Shown here one piece after another: positions 35,393-43,659 of a stretch of 64,000 nt of DNA. Numbering within the stretch: the stretch's first letter is position 1; the number at the start of each line of letters is the position of its first letter. Source of the DNA: Streptomyces sp. NBC_01233 (GTDB taxonomy: Bacteria; Actinomycetota; Actinomycetes; Streptomycetales; Streptomycetaceae). The position numbers and the translations under genes were made by a program. The notes under the pieces were generated by a model, which had not been told where the DNA came from, made no database searches, and was given only the letters and a program-made list of their open reading frames with translations. The stretch spans positions 3,720,501 through 3,784,500 of the forward strand of contig NZ_CP108514.1 of NCBI RefSeq assembly GCF_035989305.1, given 5' to 3'.

Positions 35393-36781
35393 CTACTTGG
35401 AGGACTTGGCGAGGAACGCCAGCAGGTCCTGACGGCTCACCACACCGGTGGGCTTGCCCTCGACCAGCACGATCGCCGCGTCGGCCTCGCCGAGCACCGC
35501 CATCAGTTCGGACACCGGCTCGCCCGAGCCGACCTGCGGCAGCGGCGAGCTCATGTGCTTCTCCAACGGGTCGCTCAGCGAGGCCCGCTGCGCGAACAGC
35601 GCCGCCAGCAGCTCCTTCTCGACGACCGAGCCGATGACCTCGGCGGCCATCACGTCCGGGTGACCGGCGCCCGGCTTGACGATGGGCATCTGCGAGACGC
35701 CGTACTCCCGCAGGACCTCGATCGCCTGGCCGACCGTCTCCTCGGGGTGCATGTGGACGAGGGAGGGGATGCCGCCCTCCTTGTCGTCCAGCACGTCGCC
35801 GATGCGGGCGGCCGGTCCGGCCTCCTCCAGGAAGCCGTGGCCCGCCATCCACTCGTCGCTGAAGATCTTGCTCATGTAGCCGCGGCCGCTGTCCGGCAGC
35901 AGGACGACGACCACGTCGTCCGGGCCGAGGCCCTCGGCGACGCGCAGGGCGGCCACGACCGCCATGCCACAGGAGCCGCCGACGAGCAGGCCCTCCTCCT
36001 TCGCCAGGCGGCGGGTCATCTGGAAGGAGTCCTTGTCGGACACCGCGATGATCTCGTCGGTGACGTCGGGGTCGTACGCGGTCGGCCAGAAGTCCTCGCC
36101 GACGCCCTCGACGAGGTACGGGCGGCCGGAGCCGCCGGAGTAGACCGAACCCTCGGGGTCGGCGCCGATGACCTTGACCTTCCCGCCGCTGACCTCCTTC
36201 AGGTAGTTGCCGGTACCGGAAATGGTGCCGCCGGTGCCGACGCCCGCGACGAAGTGGGTGATCTTCCCGTCCGTCTGGTCCCACAGCTCGGGGCCGGTGG
36301 TCTCGTAGTGCGAACGGGGGTTGTTCGGGTTGCTGTACTGGTCGGGCTTCCAGGCGCCCGGGGTCTCGCGCACGAGGCGGTCGGACACGTTGTAGTACGA
36401 GTCCGGGTGCTCGGGGTCGACGGCGGTCGGGCAGACCACGACGTCGGCGCCGTAGGCGCGCAGCACGTTGATCTTGTCCATGGACACCTTGTCAGGGCAG
36501 ACGAAGATGCACTTGTAGCCCTTCTGCTGGGCCACGATGGCGAGTCCTACACCCGTGTTGCCGCTGGTCGGCTCCACGATGGTGCCGCCGGGCTTGAGGG
36601 CTCCGCTCTGCTCGGCGGCCTCGATCATCCGTACGGCGATCCGGTCCTTCACGGATCCGCCGGGATTGAAGTACTCGACCTTCGCAAGGACGGTGGCCTG
36701 CAGGCCTTCGGTCACACGGTTGAGCTTCACCAGCGGGGTGTTGCCGACGAGGCTGATCATCGAGTCGTGGAATTGCACCAT
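35393..36781 (-). CDS. Cystathionine beta-synthase
   Basis: 462 residues. PLP enzyme joining homocysteine and serine (reverse transsulfuration). N-terminal fold-type II domain with PLP lysine Lys45 in PGGSVKDRIAVRM, TSGNTGVGLA, the phosphate loop GVGTGGTISGTG and GGSCGMA. The C-terminus carries two CBS repeats (from about residue 335), which cysteine synthases lack. ATG 36781 lies just after TTGGAG; the longer frame adds an unrelated 33 residues. Confidence 0.92.
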   Translation of the reverse strand: MVQFHDSMISLVGNTPLVKLNRVTEGLQATVLAKVEYFNPGGSVKDRIAVRMIEAAEQSGALKPGGTIVEPTSGNTGVGLAIVAQQKGYKCIFVCPDKVSMDKINVLRAYGADVVVCPTAVDPEHPDSYYNVSDRLVRETPGAWKPDQYSNPNNPRSHYETTGPELWDQTDGKITHFVAGVGTGGTISGTGNYLKEVSGGKVKVIGADPEGSVYSGGSGRPYLVEGVGEDFWPTAYDPDVTDEIIAVSDKDSFQMTRRLAKEEGLLVGGSCGMAVVAALRVAEGLGPDDVVVVLLPDSGRGYMSKIFSDEWMAGHGFLEEAGPAARIGDVLDDKEGGIPSLVHMHPEETVGQAIEVLREYGVSQMPIVKPGAGHPDVMAAEVIGSVVEKELLAALFAQRASLSDPLEKHMSSPLPQVGSGEPVSELMAVLGEADAAIVLVEGKPTGVVSRQDLLAFLAKSSK

Positions 36782-36906
36782 GTTCTCCAAGGAGGGGACT
36801 CCACGGGTTCTCCGGGAGGCACGGCCAGAGTATGCGTAAAGGGATTGGCCGACCGTGCGTACGGGGCAGGTAGGGGTCAATGAGGACCGAGGAGGTGGCC
36901 TGAAGG

Positions 36907-37941
36907 GTGTCCAGGGCGAGAACGGCCCGCCGGATCGCGGCGGGGGCAGCGTACGGCGGGGGCGGACTCGGACTGGTCGGGGCCGCCGCGGTGGGGCTGG
37001 TACTGGCCGAGGTGCAGTTCGCCAAGCGGACGGTGGGCACCGGGCTGGGCGAGCCGCCGCGCGCCGACGGGCTCTACGGGAGCGAGTTCGGCGGCCCCGA
37101 GCAGAGCCCGGGCCCGCTGCGCCTGGGCATGCTGGGCGATTCCACGGCCGCGGGACTCGGCGTACGGCGCGCCCGGCAGACTCCGGCGGCCCTGCTGGCG
37201 TCCGGGCTGGCAGCGGTGGCCGAGCGGCCGGTGGAGCTGCGCAATGTGGCCCTGTCGGGGGCCATGTCGGACGACCTGGACCGGCAGGTGGGGCTGCTGC
37301 TGAACGACGCGGGACGCGCCCCGGACGTGTGCGTGATCATGATCGGCGCGAACGACGTGACGCGCCGGATGCCGCCGACCCAGTCCGTGCGCTGCCTGAC
37401 CTCGGCCGTGCGGCGGCTGCGGATGGCGGGGGCCGAGGTCGTCGTGGGCACCTGCCCGGACCTGGGCACGATCGAGCCGGTGTACCAGCCGCTGCGCTGG
37501 ATGGCCCGGCGGGTCTCGCGCCAGCTGGCCGCCGCGCAGACCATAGGAGTGGTCGCGCTGGGCGCCCGTACCGTCTCCATGGGTGACCTGCTGGGCCCGG
37601 AGTTCGCCGCGAACCCGCGCGAGATGTTCGGCCCGGACTCCTACCACCCGTCGGCGGAGGGGTACGCGACCGCCGCCATGGCCGTGCTGCCGACGCTGTG
37701 CGCGGTCCTCGGCCTGTGGCCGGAGTCGGACCGGCTGGACGTGTCCCGGGACGAGGACATGCTTCCGGTGGCGAAGGCCGCGTCCGCCGCCGCGGGCCAG
37801 GCGGGTACGGAGGTCACGGCCGCCCGCGGCCCGTGGGTCCTGCTCAAGCACCGCCGCCGGCGCCGGGTGGCGGGCGAGGACCCGACCCCCGCGGCCGGCT
37901 CCGGCACGGGGACCGCCGCAGGCGTCTCCGGCCCGGCCTGA
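36907..37941 (+). CDS. SGNH/GDSL-type hydrolase, membrane-tethered
   Basis: 344 residues. One N-terminal membrane helix (about 10-33) followed by an SGNH esterase domain: LGDSTAAG (nucleophile Ser), an oxyanion Gly region, IGANDVT (Asn) and DSYHPSAEGY (Asp-x-x-His). The C-terminal tail is basic then Ala/Gly-rich. Probably an extracytoplasmic lipase/esterase; the substrate is unknown. Start at GTG 36907 with GGAGG about 13 bases upstream. Confidence 0.87.
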   Translation: MSRARTARRIAAGAAYGGGGLGLVGAAAVGLVLAEVQFAKRTVGTGLGEPPRADGLYGSEFGGPEQSPGPLRLGMLGDSTAAGLGVRRARQTPAALLASGLAAVAERPVELRNVALSGAMSDDLDRQVGLLLNDAGRAPDVCVIMIGANDVTRRMPPTQSVRCLTSAVRRLRMAGAEVVVGTCPDLGTIEPVYQPLRWMARRVSRQLAAAQTIGVVALGARTVSMGDLLGPEFAANPREMFGPDSYHPSAEGYATAAMAVLPTLCAVLGLWPESDRLDVSRDEDMLPVAKAASAAAGQAGTEVTAARGPWVLLKHRRRRRVAGEDPTPAAGSGTGTAAGVSGPA

Positions 37942-37964
37942 CCGCTGCGCCCCGTCCCGCCCCG

Positions 37965-38050
37965 CCGGCGTCTCCGATCCAGCCCCGCCGGCGTCTCCGA
38001 TCCAGCCCCGCCGGCGTTTGAGGCGCGGGGTCTGGGGCAGGGCCCCAGCA
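37965..38050 (+). repeat. Triplicated intergenic repeat
   Basis: The unit ccccgccggcgt recurs at about 21-bp spacing near 37970, 37991 and 38012, the first two followed by ctccgatccag. The last copy runs into ccggcgtttgaggcgcgggg and ctggggcagggccccag, the same unit as at 10240 in inverse. Typical Streptomyces intergenic repeat; function unknown. Confidence 0.6.
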
Positions 38051-38203
38051 GCGGCGCCGCGCCGGTCGATACGCAGCGACCCCGGCCCGTGACCGCATAC
38101 CCCGCGGGAGCGACCGGCATCACACCCCCCAGCCGGTGACCTCGACCGTACGGGGCGGTAACTTCGCATGCGGTCCCGCAACGACGCACCCCTTGGAGTC
38201 CCG

Positions 38204-39424
38204 ATGCCCGAAGCCGTCATCGTTTCCACCGCCCGCTCCCCCATCGGGCGCGCCGGCAAGGGGTCCCTCAAGGACGTCCGCCCGGACGACCTGACCGCGA
38301 CGATCATCCAGGCCGCCCTCGCCAAGATCCCCGAGCTGGACCCGCGCCAGATCGACGACCTGATGCTCGGCTGCGGCCTTCCCGGCGGCGAGCAGGGTCA
38401 CAACCTGGCCCGCATCGTGGCCGTGCAGATGGGCATGGACTACCTGCCGGGCACCACGATCACCCGCTACTGCTCCTCCTCCCTGCAGACCTCCCGCATG
38501 GCGCTGCACGCCATCAAGGCGGGCGAGGGCGACGTCTTCATCTCCGCGGGCGTCGAGACGGTCTCCCGGTTCGCGAAGGGCTCCTCGGACGGCCTGCCGG
38601 ACACGCACAACCCGCTCTTCGGCGATGCGGAGACCCGTACGGCCGCCGTCGCGCAGAGCGAAGGCTCCTCCTGGCGCGACCCGCGCGAGGACGGTCTGAT
38701 CCCCGACGCGTACATCTCGATGGGGCAGACCGCCGAGAACCTGGCCCGCCTCAAGGGCGTGACCCGCCAGGACATGGACGAGTTCGGCGTGCGCTCGCAG
38801 AACCTCGCCGAAGAGGCCATCAAGAACGGCTTCTGGGCCCGCGAGATCACCCCGGTCACCACCCCGGACGGCACGGTCGTCTCGACCGACGACGGTCCGC
38901 GTGCCGGCGTGACCCTGGAGGGCGTGCAGGGCCTCAAGCCCGTCTTCCGCCCCGACGGCCTGGTCACGGCCGCCAACTGCTGCCCGCTCAACGACGGCGC
39001 CGCGGCGCTGGTCATCATGAGCGACACCAAGGCCCGTGAGCTGGGTCTGACCCCGCTGGCCCGGATCGTCTCCACCGGCGTCACCGCCCTCTCCCCCGAG
39101 ATCATGGGCCTGGGCCCGGTCGAGGCGTCGAAGCAGGCCCTGAAGCGGGCCGGCCTGACGGTCGGCGACATCGACCTCTTCGAGATCAACGAGGCCTTCG
39201 CGGCCCAGGTCATCCCGTCGTACCGCGACCTGGAGATCCCCCTCGACAAGCTGAACGTCAACGGCGGGGCCATCGCCGTCGGTCACCCCTTCGGGATGAC
39301 CGGTGCCCGGATCACCGGCACTCTGATCAACGGCCTGCAGTTCCACGACAAGCAGTTCGGCCTCGAGACGATGTGCGTCGGCGGCGGGCAGGGCATGGCC
39401 CTGGTCATCGAGCGCCTGAGCTAA
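38204..39424 (+). CDS. Acetyl-CoA C-acyltransferase (thiolase)
   Basis: 406 residues. Cleaves 3-ketoacyl-CoA or condenses acetyl-CoA. Nucleophile Cys90 (TRYCSSSLQTSR), His361 (VGHPFGMTGAR) and second Cys391 (MCVGGGQGMA) are all in place, as is NEAFAAQV. ATG 38204 with GGAG six bases upstream. Biosynthetic or degradative use cannot be told from sequence. A strong terminator follows. Confidence 0.94.
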   Translation: MPEAVIVSTARSPIGRAGKGSLKDVRPDDLTATIIQAALAKIPELDPRQIDDLMLGCGLPGGEQGHNLARIVAVQMGMDYLPGTTITRYCSSSLQTSRMALHAIKAGEGDVFISAGVETVSRFAKGSSDGLPDTHNPLFGDAETRTAAVAQSEGSSWRDPREDGLIPDAYISMGQTAENLARLKGVTRQDMDEFGVRSQNLAEEAIKNGFWAREITPVTTPDGTVVSTDDGPRAGVTLEGVQGLKPVFRPDGLVTAANCCPLNDGAAALVIMSDTKARELGLTPLARIVSTGVTALSPEIMGLGPVEASKQALKRAGLTVGDIDLFEINEAFAAQVIPSYRDLEIPLDKLNVNGGAIAVGHPFGMTGARITGTLINGLQFHDKQFGLETMCVGGGQGMALVIERLS

Positions 39425-39476
39425 ACCTGCTGGTTCGAACCGATCCAGAGCGAACTGATCAAGAGTGGACCCCAGG

Positions 39477-39510
39477 CGCCGCAAGGGATCCGGCCGGATC
39501 CCTTGCGGCG
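39477..39510 (+). terminator. Thiolase gene terminator
   Basis: 16-bp perfect stem (39477-39492 with 39495-39510) with a two-base gc turn, 52 bases after the thiolase stop. Confidence 0.85.
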
Positions 39511-39557
39511 TACTGACACCGGATCTAATCCCTTCGCGGCCGACCCGTGACCGAATC

Positions 39558-39588
39558 TCCCCCAGGATGTGACCTATCTCCTGGGGGA
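39558..39588 (+). promoter_or_regulatory. 10-bp inverted repeat upstream of hypothetical gene
   Basis: TCCCCCAGGA (39558-39567) and TCCTGGGGGA (39579-39588) around 11 bases. It lies 150 bp before the next start, within the otherwise empty 39425-39739 spacer. May be an operator or leader hairpin. Confidence 0.4.
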
Positions 39589-39739
39589 TTGGCATGTGCG
39601 CAGGTCAGCGGCGGTACGAGTGGTGCGGATGTGACCAAAGCCCTGTCCAATTCGTGACGTAATGCACTGCACGCCATTCCCAGGTCGGGACACTCTGATG
39701 TAGGAAGTCGGGGGATCGAATCACCTCAGGAGTTAGTCA

Positions 39740-40564
39740 GTGAGCGCCATGTCTCTTGCCCTGCTGCTGACCACGGCCGCTGCCGCGGCCGTGGGCGCTG
39801 CTGCGCTGCACGCCGTCCACGGTCTGCGCAAGCAGGTCACCGCCCTGCGCACTGAGCTGGCTGCGCCGGTCCACCACCGCGGTGCGACCGTCCCGCACGC
39901 CCGCAGCGCCGTGGAGTCCCCCGCCGCGGAGATACGAGCCGCCGTGGCCGAAGCCCTCGCCGAGGAGCGCGAGCGCGAGCTGGCCGAGGCGCGCGCCTTC
40001 TGGGCCGCGCAGGAGGCCCGTGACGCCGCCGACGCCCCGTCGCTGCTGGGCGGCCTGGCCGGGCTCGGCGAGGACAGCCCCGTCTTCCTGCCCCGGCAGG
40101 CCGACATGGTGGGCCTGGAGCCCGTCCTGGGCGAGGACGCCCTCGACGAGCTCCCCGGCTACCCCGAGGATTCGGCCGAGCTGGCCGCCGCCCGCCGGCG
40201 CCACCCCTCGCACCCCGACTTCGTACCGGTCCAGGCCTCGCACCCCGGCGCGGACCACGAGCGCACCGTCAACCGCCTGGAGGAGCTCGCGGAGGCCCGT
40301 ACGGCCCTCGCGGACGTCCGCCCCGGCCCGCTGGGCACGCTCGACGTGTACGTCTTCACCGACGGCACGACGCTGTGCATGACCCCCGGGCACCGGGAGA
40401 CCGCGGAGCGCCTCGCCGAGGCCCTGCGTTCGGGCACCGCCCCGGTCCTGCTCGGCGGCTCGGGCATCTCCGGCGCCTACGCGCTGACCTTCTCCTGCGG
40501 TGACTCCGAGGACCCCGACAGCAACGTCTACATCCTCGCGGACCGCGTCATCGCATCGCTCTGA
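39740..40564 (+). CDS. Hypothetical membrane-anchored protein
   Basis: 274 residues. One N-terminal hydrophobic helix (about 4-24), an Ala/Glu-rich coiled-coil-like stretch (about 60-100), and a C-terminal globular part with LDVYVFTDGTTLCMTPGHRETAERL and GISGAYALTFSCGD. Not assigned to a named family; it looks like a conserved Streptomyces protein. GTG 39740 has AGGAG nine bases upstream. Its 3' end overlaps the next, opposite gene by 17 bp. Confidence 0.75.
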   Translation: MSAMSLALLLTTAAAAAVGAAALHAVHGLRKQVTALRTELAAPVHHRGATVPHARSAVESPAAEIRAAVAEALAEERERELAEARAFWAAQEARDAADAPSLLGGLAGLGEDSPVFLPRQADMVGLEPVLGEDALDELPGYPEDSAELAAARRRHPSHPDFVPVQASHPGADHERTVNRLEELAEARTALADVRPGPLGTLDVYVFTDGTTLCMTPGHRETAERLAEALRSGTAPVLLGGSGISGAYALTFSCGDSEDPDSNVYILADRVIASL

Positions 40565-40892
40565 TCTCCGCCTGCTCCACCAGCCCCACGGCCTCGTCCA
40601 GCATCTCGGACGGGGCCGTCGCGCCGTCCGGGGCGTCGGCGGCGGCGCGCAGCGCCTCGGCGAGGTCCAGGCCGGCCACCGCCACCTGGTCCCCGACGAC
40701 GAAGATGCCCGCGTCCGGCAGCTCCCGCGGCGGCTGCCCGGGCGTCTCCAGCTGCTGCGCCCGTACGGAGAGCTCGCGGGCCAGCTCCAGGGCCGCGGCG
40801 GCGGCTCCCTGCTGCAGGCGGCTCTGCGGCGCGGCCCGCAGCCGGTCGGCGAAACGTTCCACGACGGCGGTCAGGGGCGAAGTATCAAGCAC
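40548..40892 (-). CDS. Small hypothetical protein
   Basis: 114 residues from GTG 40892 (MLDTSPLTAVVERFADRL), helical and Ala/Leu/Glu-rich, no membrane segment or known motif apart from a short DAGIFVVGDQVAVAG strand pair. A longer frame to 41105 adds sequence that runs into the next promoter. Function unknown. Confidence 0.65.
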   Translation of the reverse strand: MLDTSPLTAVVERFADRLRAAPQSRLQQGAAAAALELARELSVRAQQLETPGQPPRELPDAGIFVVGDQVAVAGLDLAEALRAAADAPDGATAPSEMLDEAVGLVEQAEIRAMR

Positions 40893-40993
40893 CCGGCCGA
40901 CCTTACGCGCCGCCCGGGCACCATTGCCAACGGGCGAACTCTCCGGCACGGTGGCGTGAAGAGAACAGCACGGCGATACCTCCGGAGGCGCCC

Positions 40994-41224
40994 ATGTCCG
41001 TAGAGTTCTCCGAGCAGACACACCGCAACATGATCGACAGAATCCCCCAGACCACCGGTCGTGAGGTCTCCGACTGGCTCCGCGCCGTCGACGAAGGCCC
41101 CTCACTCGTCCGGTTCGAGGAGAAGGTCAGCTGGCTCCGCGGCGCGCACGAGCTGTCGTACGGCCAGGCCAAGGCGATCATCCACGAGTACGACCTGCGC
41201 AGAGCCGCGCGCCGGTTCGGCTGA
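40994..41224 (+). CDS. DUF4287-type small protein
   Basis: 76 residues. Helical protein with TTGREVSDWLRAVDE and HELSYGQAKAIIHEYD, which match what I recall of the DUF4287 pattern. GGAGG seven bases upstream of the ATG. Function unknown; a clear terminator follows. Confidence 0.8.
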   Translation: MSVEFSEQTHRNMIDRIPQTTGREVSDWLRAVDEGPSLVRFEEKVSWLRGAHELSYGQAKAIIHEYDLRRAARRFG

Positions 41225-41257
41225 ACCCCTCCCCCGACCCCCGTACCCCCTGAACGC

Positions 41258-41296
41258 GGGAAGGCCCCGCGAGCCGTGTGCTCGCAGGGCCTTCCC
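41258..41296 (+). terminator. Terminator after DUF4287 gene
   Basis: GGGAAGGCCC (41258-41267) and GGGCCTTCCC (41287-41296) enclose GCGAGC/GCTCGC (41269-41274, 41280-41285). Serves both convergent genes. Confidence 0.82.
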
Positions 41297-41342
41297 CGTG
41301 CTGCGGGTACCGCGCGCAGGCCGTGGCGGCCTGCGGGTCCTG

Positions 41343-42194
41343 CTAGTCGTCGCCCGAGAGGATCGAGAAGATGCGCAGCATCTCCACGTAGATCCACACC
41401 AGGGTCATGGTGAGGGCGAACGCCGCCAGCCAGGCTTCCTCGCGCGGGGCGCCGTAGGTGATGCCGTCCTCGACCTGCTTGAAGTCCAGGGCGAGGAAGC
41501 AGGCGCCGAGGATGACGCCGATGGCACCGAACAGCAGGCCGAGGCCGCCGCTGCGGAAGCCGAGGCCGTCACCGCCGCCGAACACCGCGAAGAGCGTGTT
41601 CGTGAGCATCAGGAGGATGAAGCCCAGGGCCGCAGCCATCACGAAGCCGTAGAAGCGGCGGGTGACGCGGATCCAGCCCATCTTGTACCCGAGGAGCACG
41701 GCGGCGAAGACGCACATCGTGCCCATCACGGCCTGGACGACCACACCGGCGCCCAGCCAGGTGCTGACGGCGGCGCTGATGACCCCGAGGAAGACGCCCT
41801 CGAAGGCCGCGTAGGCCAGGATCAGGCCCGGGGAGGGCTTGCGCTTGAAGGACTGGATCATCGCGAAGACGAACGCGACCAGCATCGCGCCGATGGCGAT
41901 GCCGTACGACTTGTTGACGTTGGCGGCGTCGACGGGCAGGAAGACCCAGGAGAGGGTCGCCGTCACGATGAGCGTGCCGAGCGTCATGGCCGTACGGCTC
42001 ACGACGTCGTCCATGGTCATCGCGTTGGCGCGCGCCGGCGCCTGCGGCATACCCGTGGCCGGGTCGGTCGCGTACGGGTTCGTCGCGTACGGGTTGGTCC
42101 CGGCCTGCTGGTGCTGCGGCGCTTCAACGCCCGCGTAGCCACCGTTGTCGCGGCTGAACCCCCGTCGCGAGAAGACCGGGTTACTGCTCCTCAT
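41343..42194 (-). CDS. Bax inhibitor-1/YccA family membrane protein
   Basis: 283 residues. Soluble N-terminal tail of about 60 residues with three NPYAT/DPAT-type repeats, then seven hydrophobic helices and the family ending (GACFLALDFKQVEDGITYGAPREEAWLAAFALTMTLVWIYVEMLRI). Homologues are pH-sensitive calcium-leak proteins or protease partners. ATG 42194 with GGAG seven bases upstream. Confidence 0.9.
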   Translation of the reverse strand: MRSSNPVFSRRGFSRDNGGYAGVEAPQHQQAGTNPYATNPYATDPATGMPQAPARANAMTMDDVVSRTAMTLGTLIVTATLSWVFLPVDAANVNKSYGIAIGAMLVAFVFAMIQSFKRKPSPGLILAYAAFEGVFLGVISAAVSTWLGAGVVVQAVMGTMCVFAAVLLGYKMGWIRVTRRFYGFVMAAALGFILLMLTNTLFAVFGGGDGLGFRSGGLGLLFGAIGVILGACFLALDFKQVEDGITYGAPREEAWLAAFALTMTLVWIYVEMLRIFSILSGDD

Positions 42195-42340
42195 CTCACT
42201 CCTCCGTGGCCGCCGAGCGCGGCCTTGCAACAAGAGTAATGTGCTCGCAAAGAAAGCACCCTACTGCTGGAGGAGGATCTTAGAAGAAGGCAGGGCGAAG
42301 CGCAGGGGATAAAGGCGCGAGCCTCGCGAGAGCTGCGGAG

Positions 42341-42422
42341 TGCCCGGAGCCGGACTTGAACCGGCACGGCCCGAAGGCCAGCGAGGTTTAAGCTCGCCGT
42401 GTCTGCATTCCACCATCCGGGC
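42341..42422 (-). tRNA. bldA: tRNA-Leu (UAA anticodon), bldA
   Basis: Cloverleaf on the minus strand. The acceptor stem GCCCGGA (5' end at 42422) pairs with TCCGGGC (42348-42342), discriminator A at 42341. Anticodon stem GCGAG/CTCGC encloses loop CTTAAAC, anticodon TAA. The T arm GCCGG-TTCAAGT-CCGGC is perfect. CCA is not encoded. The UUA-reading leucine tRNA is the bldA product that controls development and antibiotic synthesis in Streptomyces, because TTA codons are very rare there. Confidence 0.96.
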
Positions 42423-42826
42423 AGGGCGTGGCGGCCCCCGTGGAAAAAGCCTTTCGACGCTTGATCCGAGCCTATCCGGAACGCCGTCGCCGCTGACCGG
42501 CCGTCAATCCGATGTTGTCTGATTTTATTGGCGCTTGAGGGATCGTCAGGCCCGAGAATGCACGGTCGGCCCGTTCTGGGCGCCGATCACCACGTGTACG
42601 GGATTGACGGGATTTCGACGGCCCGCGCCACCCCGCGCGCCACCCTGCCCGCCACCCCGGGACACCGCCCCTCCGATCAGGGCTCCTGTCATACCAGAGG
42701 AGGAGGCGCACACCCCCTCCGTCAGACTCCAGTGGGCCGGGAAACAAGCTCGGCGGCTGATCCGGAGCGGGGGTACCCGCGGCGAGGATGGAACCGTCCC
42801 CGCACCGCAGATCGAGGAGCCGTCCC
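42423..42826. other. Intergenic region between bldA and ABC transporter
   Basis: No gene seen. Holds the divergent promoters for bldA and the ABC operon. A possible bldA -10 box TAGGCT reads leftward at 42474-42469, about 47 bp before the mature 5' end; no well-spaced -35 was found. Confidence 0.45.
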
Positions 42827-43600
42827 GTGACCACCATGAACTACGCCCCGCACACCGCCCAGGCCGTGGCCGCCCGCGCCACCGGCCTCTCCAAGGTGTA
42901 CGGCCAGGGCGAGACCCAGGTGGTCGCCCTGGACAACGTCTCCGTGGACTTCGCGCAGGGACAGTTCACCGCGATCATGGGCCCCTCGGGCTCCGGCAAG
43001 TCCACGCTGATGCACTGCGTCGCCGGCCTGGACACCTTCTCCGCCGGCTCCGTCCGGATCGGCGACACCGAGTTGGGCAGCCTCAAGGACAAGCAGCTCA
43101 CCCAGCTGCGCCGGGACAAGATCGGCTTCATCTTCCAGGCCTTCAACCTGCTCCCGACCCTGACGGCCCTGGAGAACATCACGCTCCCCATGGACATCGC
43201 CGGCCGCAAGGCCGACAAGCAGTGGCTGGACAACGTGATCAGCATGGTCGGCCTCTCCGAGCGCCTCTCCCACCGCCCCACCCAGCTCTCCGGCGGCCAG
43301 CAGCAGCGCGTGGCCGTCGCCCGCGCCCTGGCCTCCCGCCCCGAGATCATCTTCGGCGACGAGCCCACCGGAAACCTGGACTCCCGCTCCGGCGCCGAGG
43401 TACTCGGCTTCCTGCGCAACTCGGTGCGCGAGCTCGGCCAGACCGTCGTGATGGTCACCCACGACCCGGTCGCCGCCTCCTACGCGGACCGCGTCATCTT
43501 CCTGGCCGACGGCCGGATCGTCGACGAGATGTACGGGCCCACCGCCGACGGCGTGCTCGACCGCATGAAGGCCTTCGACGCCAAGGGCCGCACCAGCTGA
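42827..43600 (+). CDS. ABC transporter ATP-binding protein (MacB/LolD type)
   Basis: 257 residues. Walker A GPSGSGKST (52-60), signature LSGGQQQR (154-161) and Walker B IIFGDEP (174-180), with the GNLDSRSG segment of MacB/LolD-like ATPases. GTG 42827 with GAGGAG eight bases upstream. It drives the permease encoded 59 bp downstream. Such pairs move lipoproteins, peptides or other envelope substrates, usually without acting as importers. Confidence 0.93.
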   Translation: MTTMNYAPHTAQAVAARATGLSKVYGQGETQVVALDNVSVDFAQGQFTAIMGPSGSGKSTLMHCVAGLDTFSAGSVRIGDTELGSLKDKQLTQLRRDKIGFIFQAFNLLPTLTALENITLPMDIAGRKADKQWLDNVISMVGLSERLSHRPTQLSGGQQQRVAVARALASRPEIIFGDEPTGNLDSRSGAEVLGFLRNSVRELGQTVVMVTHDPVAASYADRVIFLADGRIVDEMYGPTADGVLDRMKAFDAKGRTS

Positions 43601-43659
43601 CCCGGGATCTCCCTCCCCGGCCCTCCTCCAGACTTCCAGCCCCAGGACTGAGATCCCCC

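Noticed and set aside
42535..43659. Upstream extension of the ABC permease frame
   Set aside because: It runs out of frame through the ATPase gene and is Arg/Pro-rich; permease homology begins at ATG 43660.
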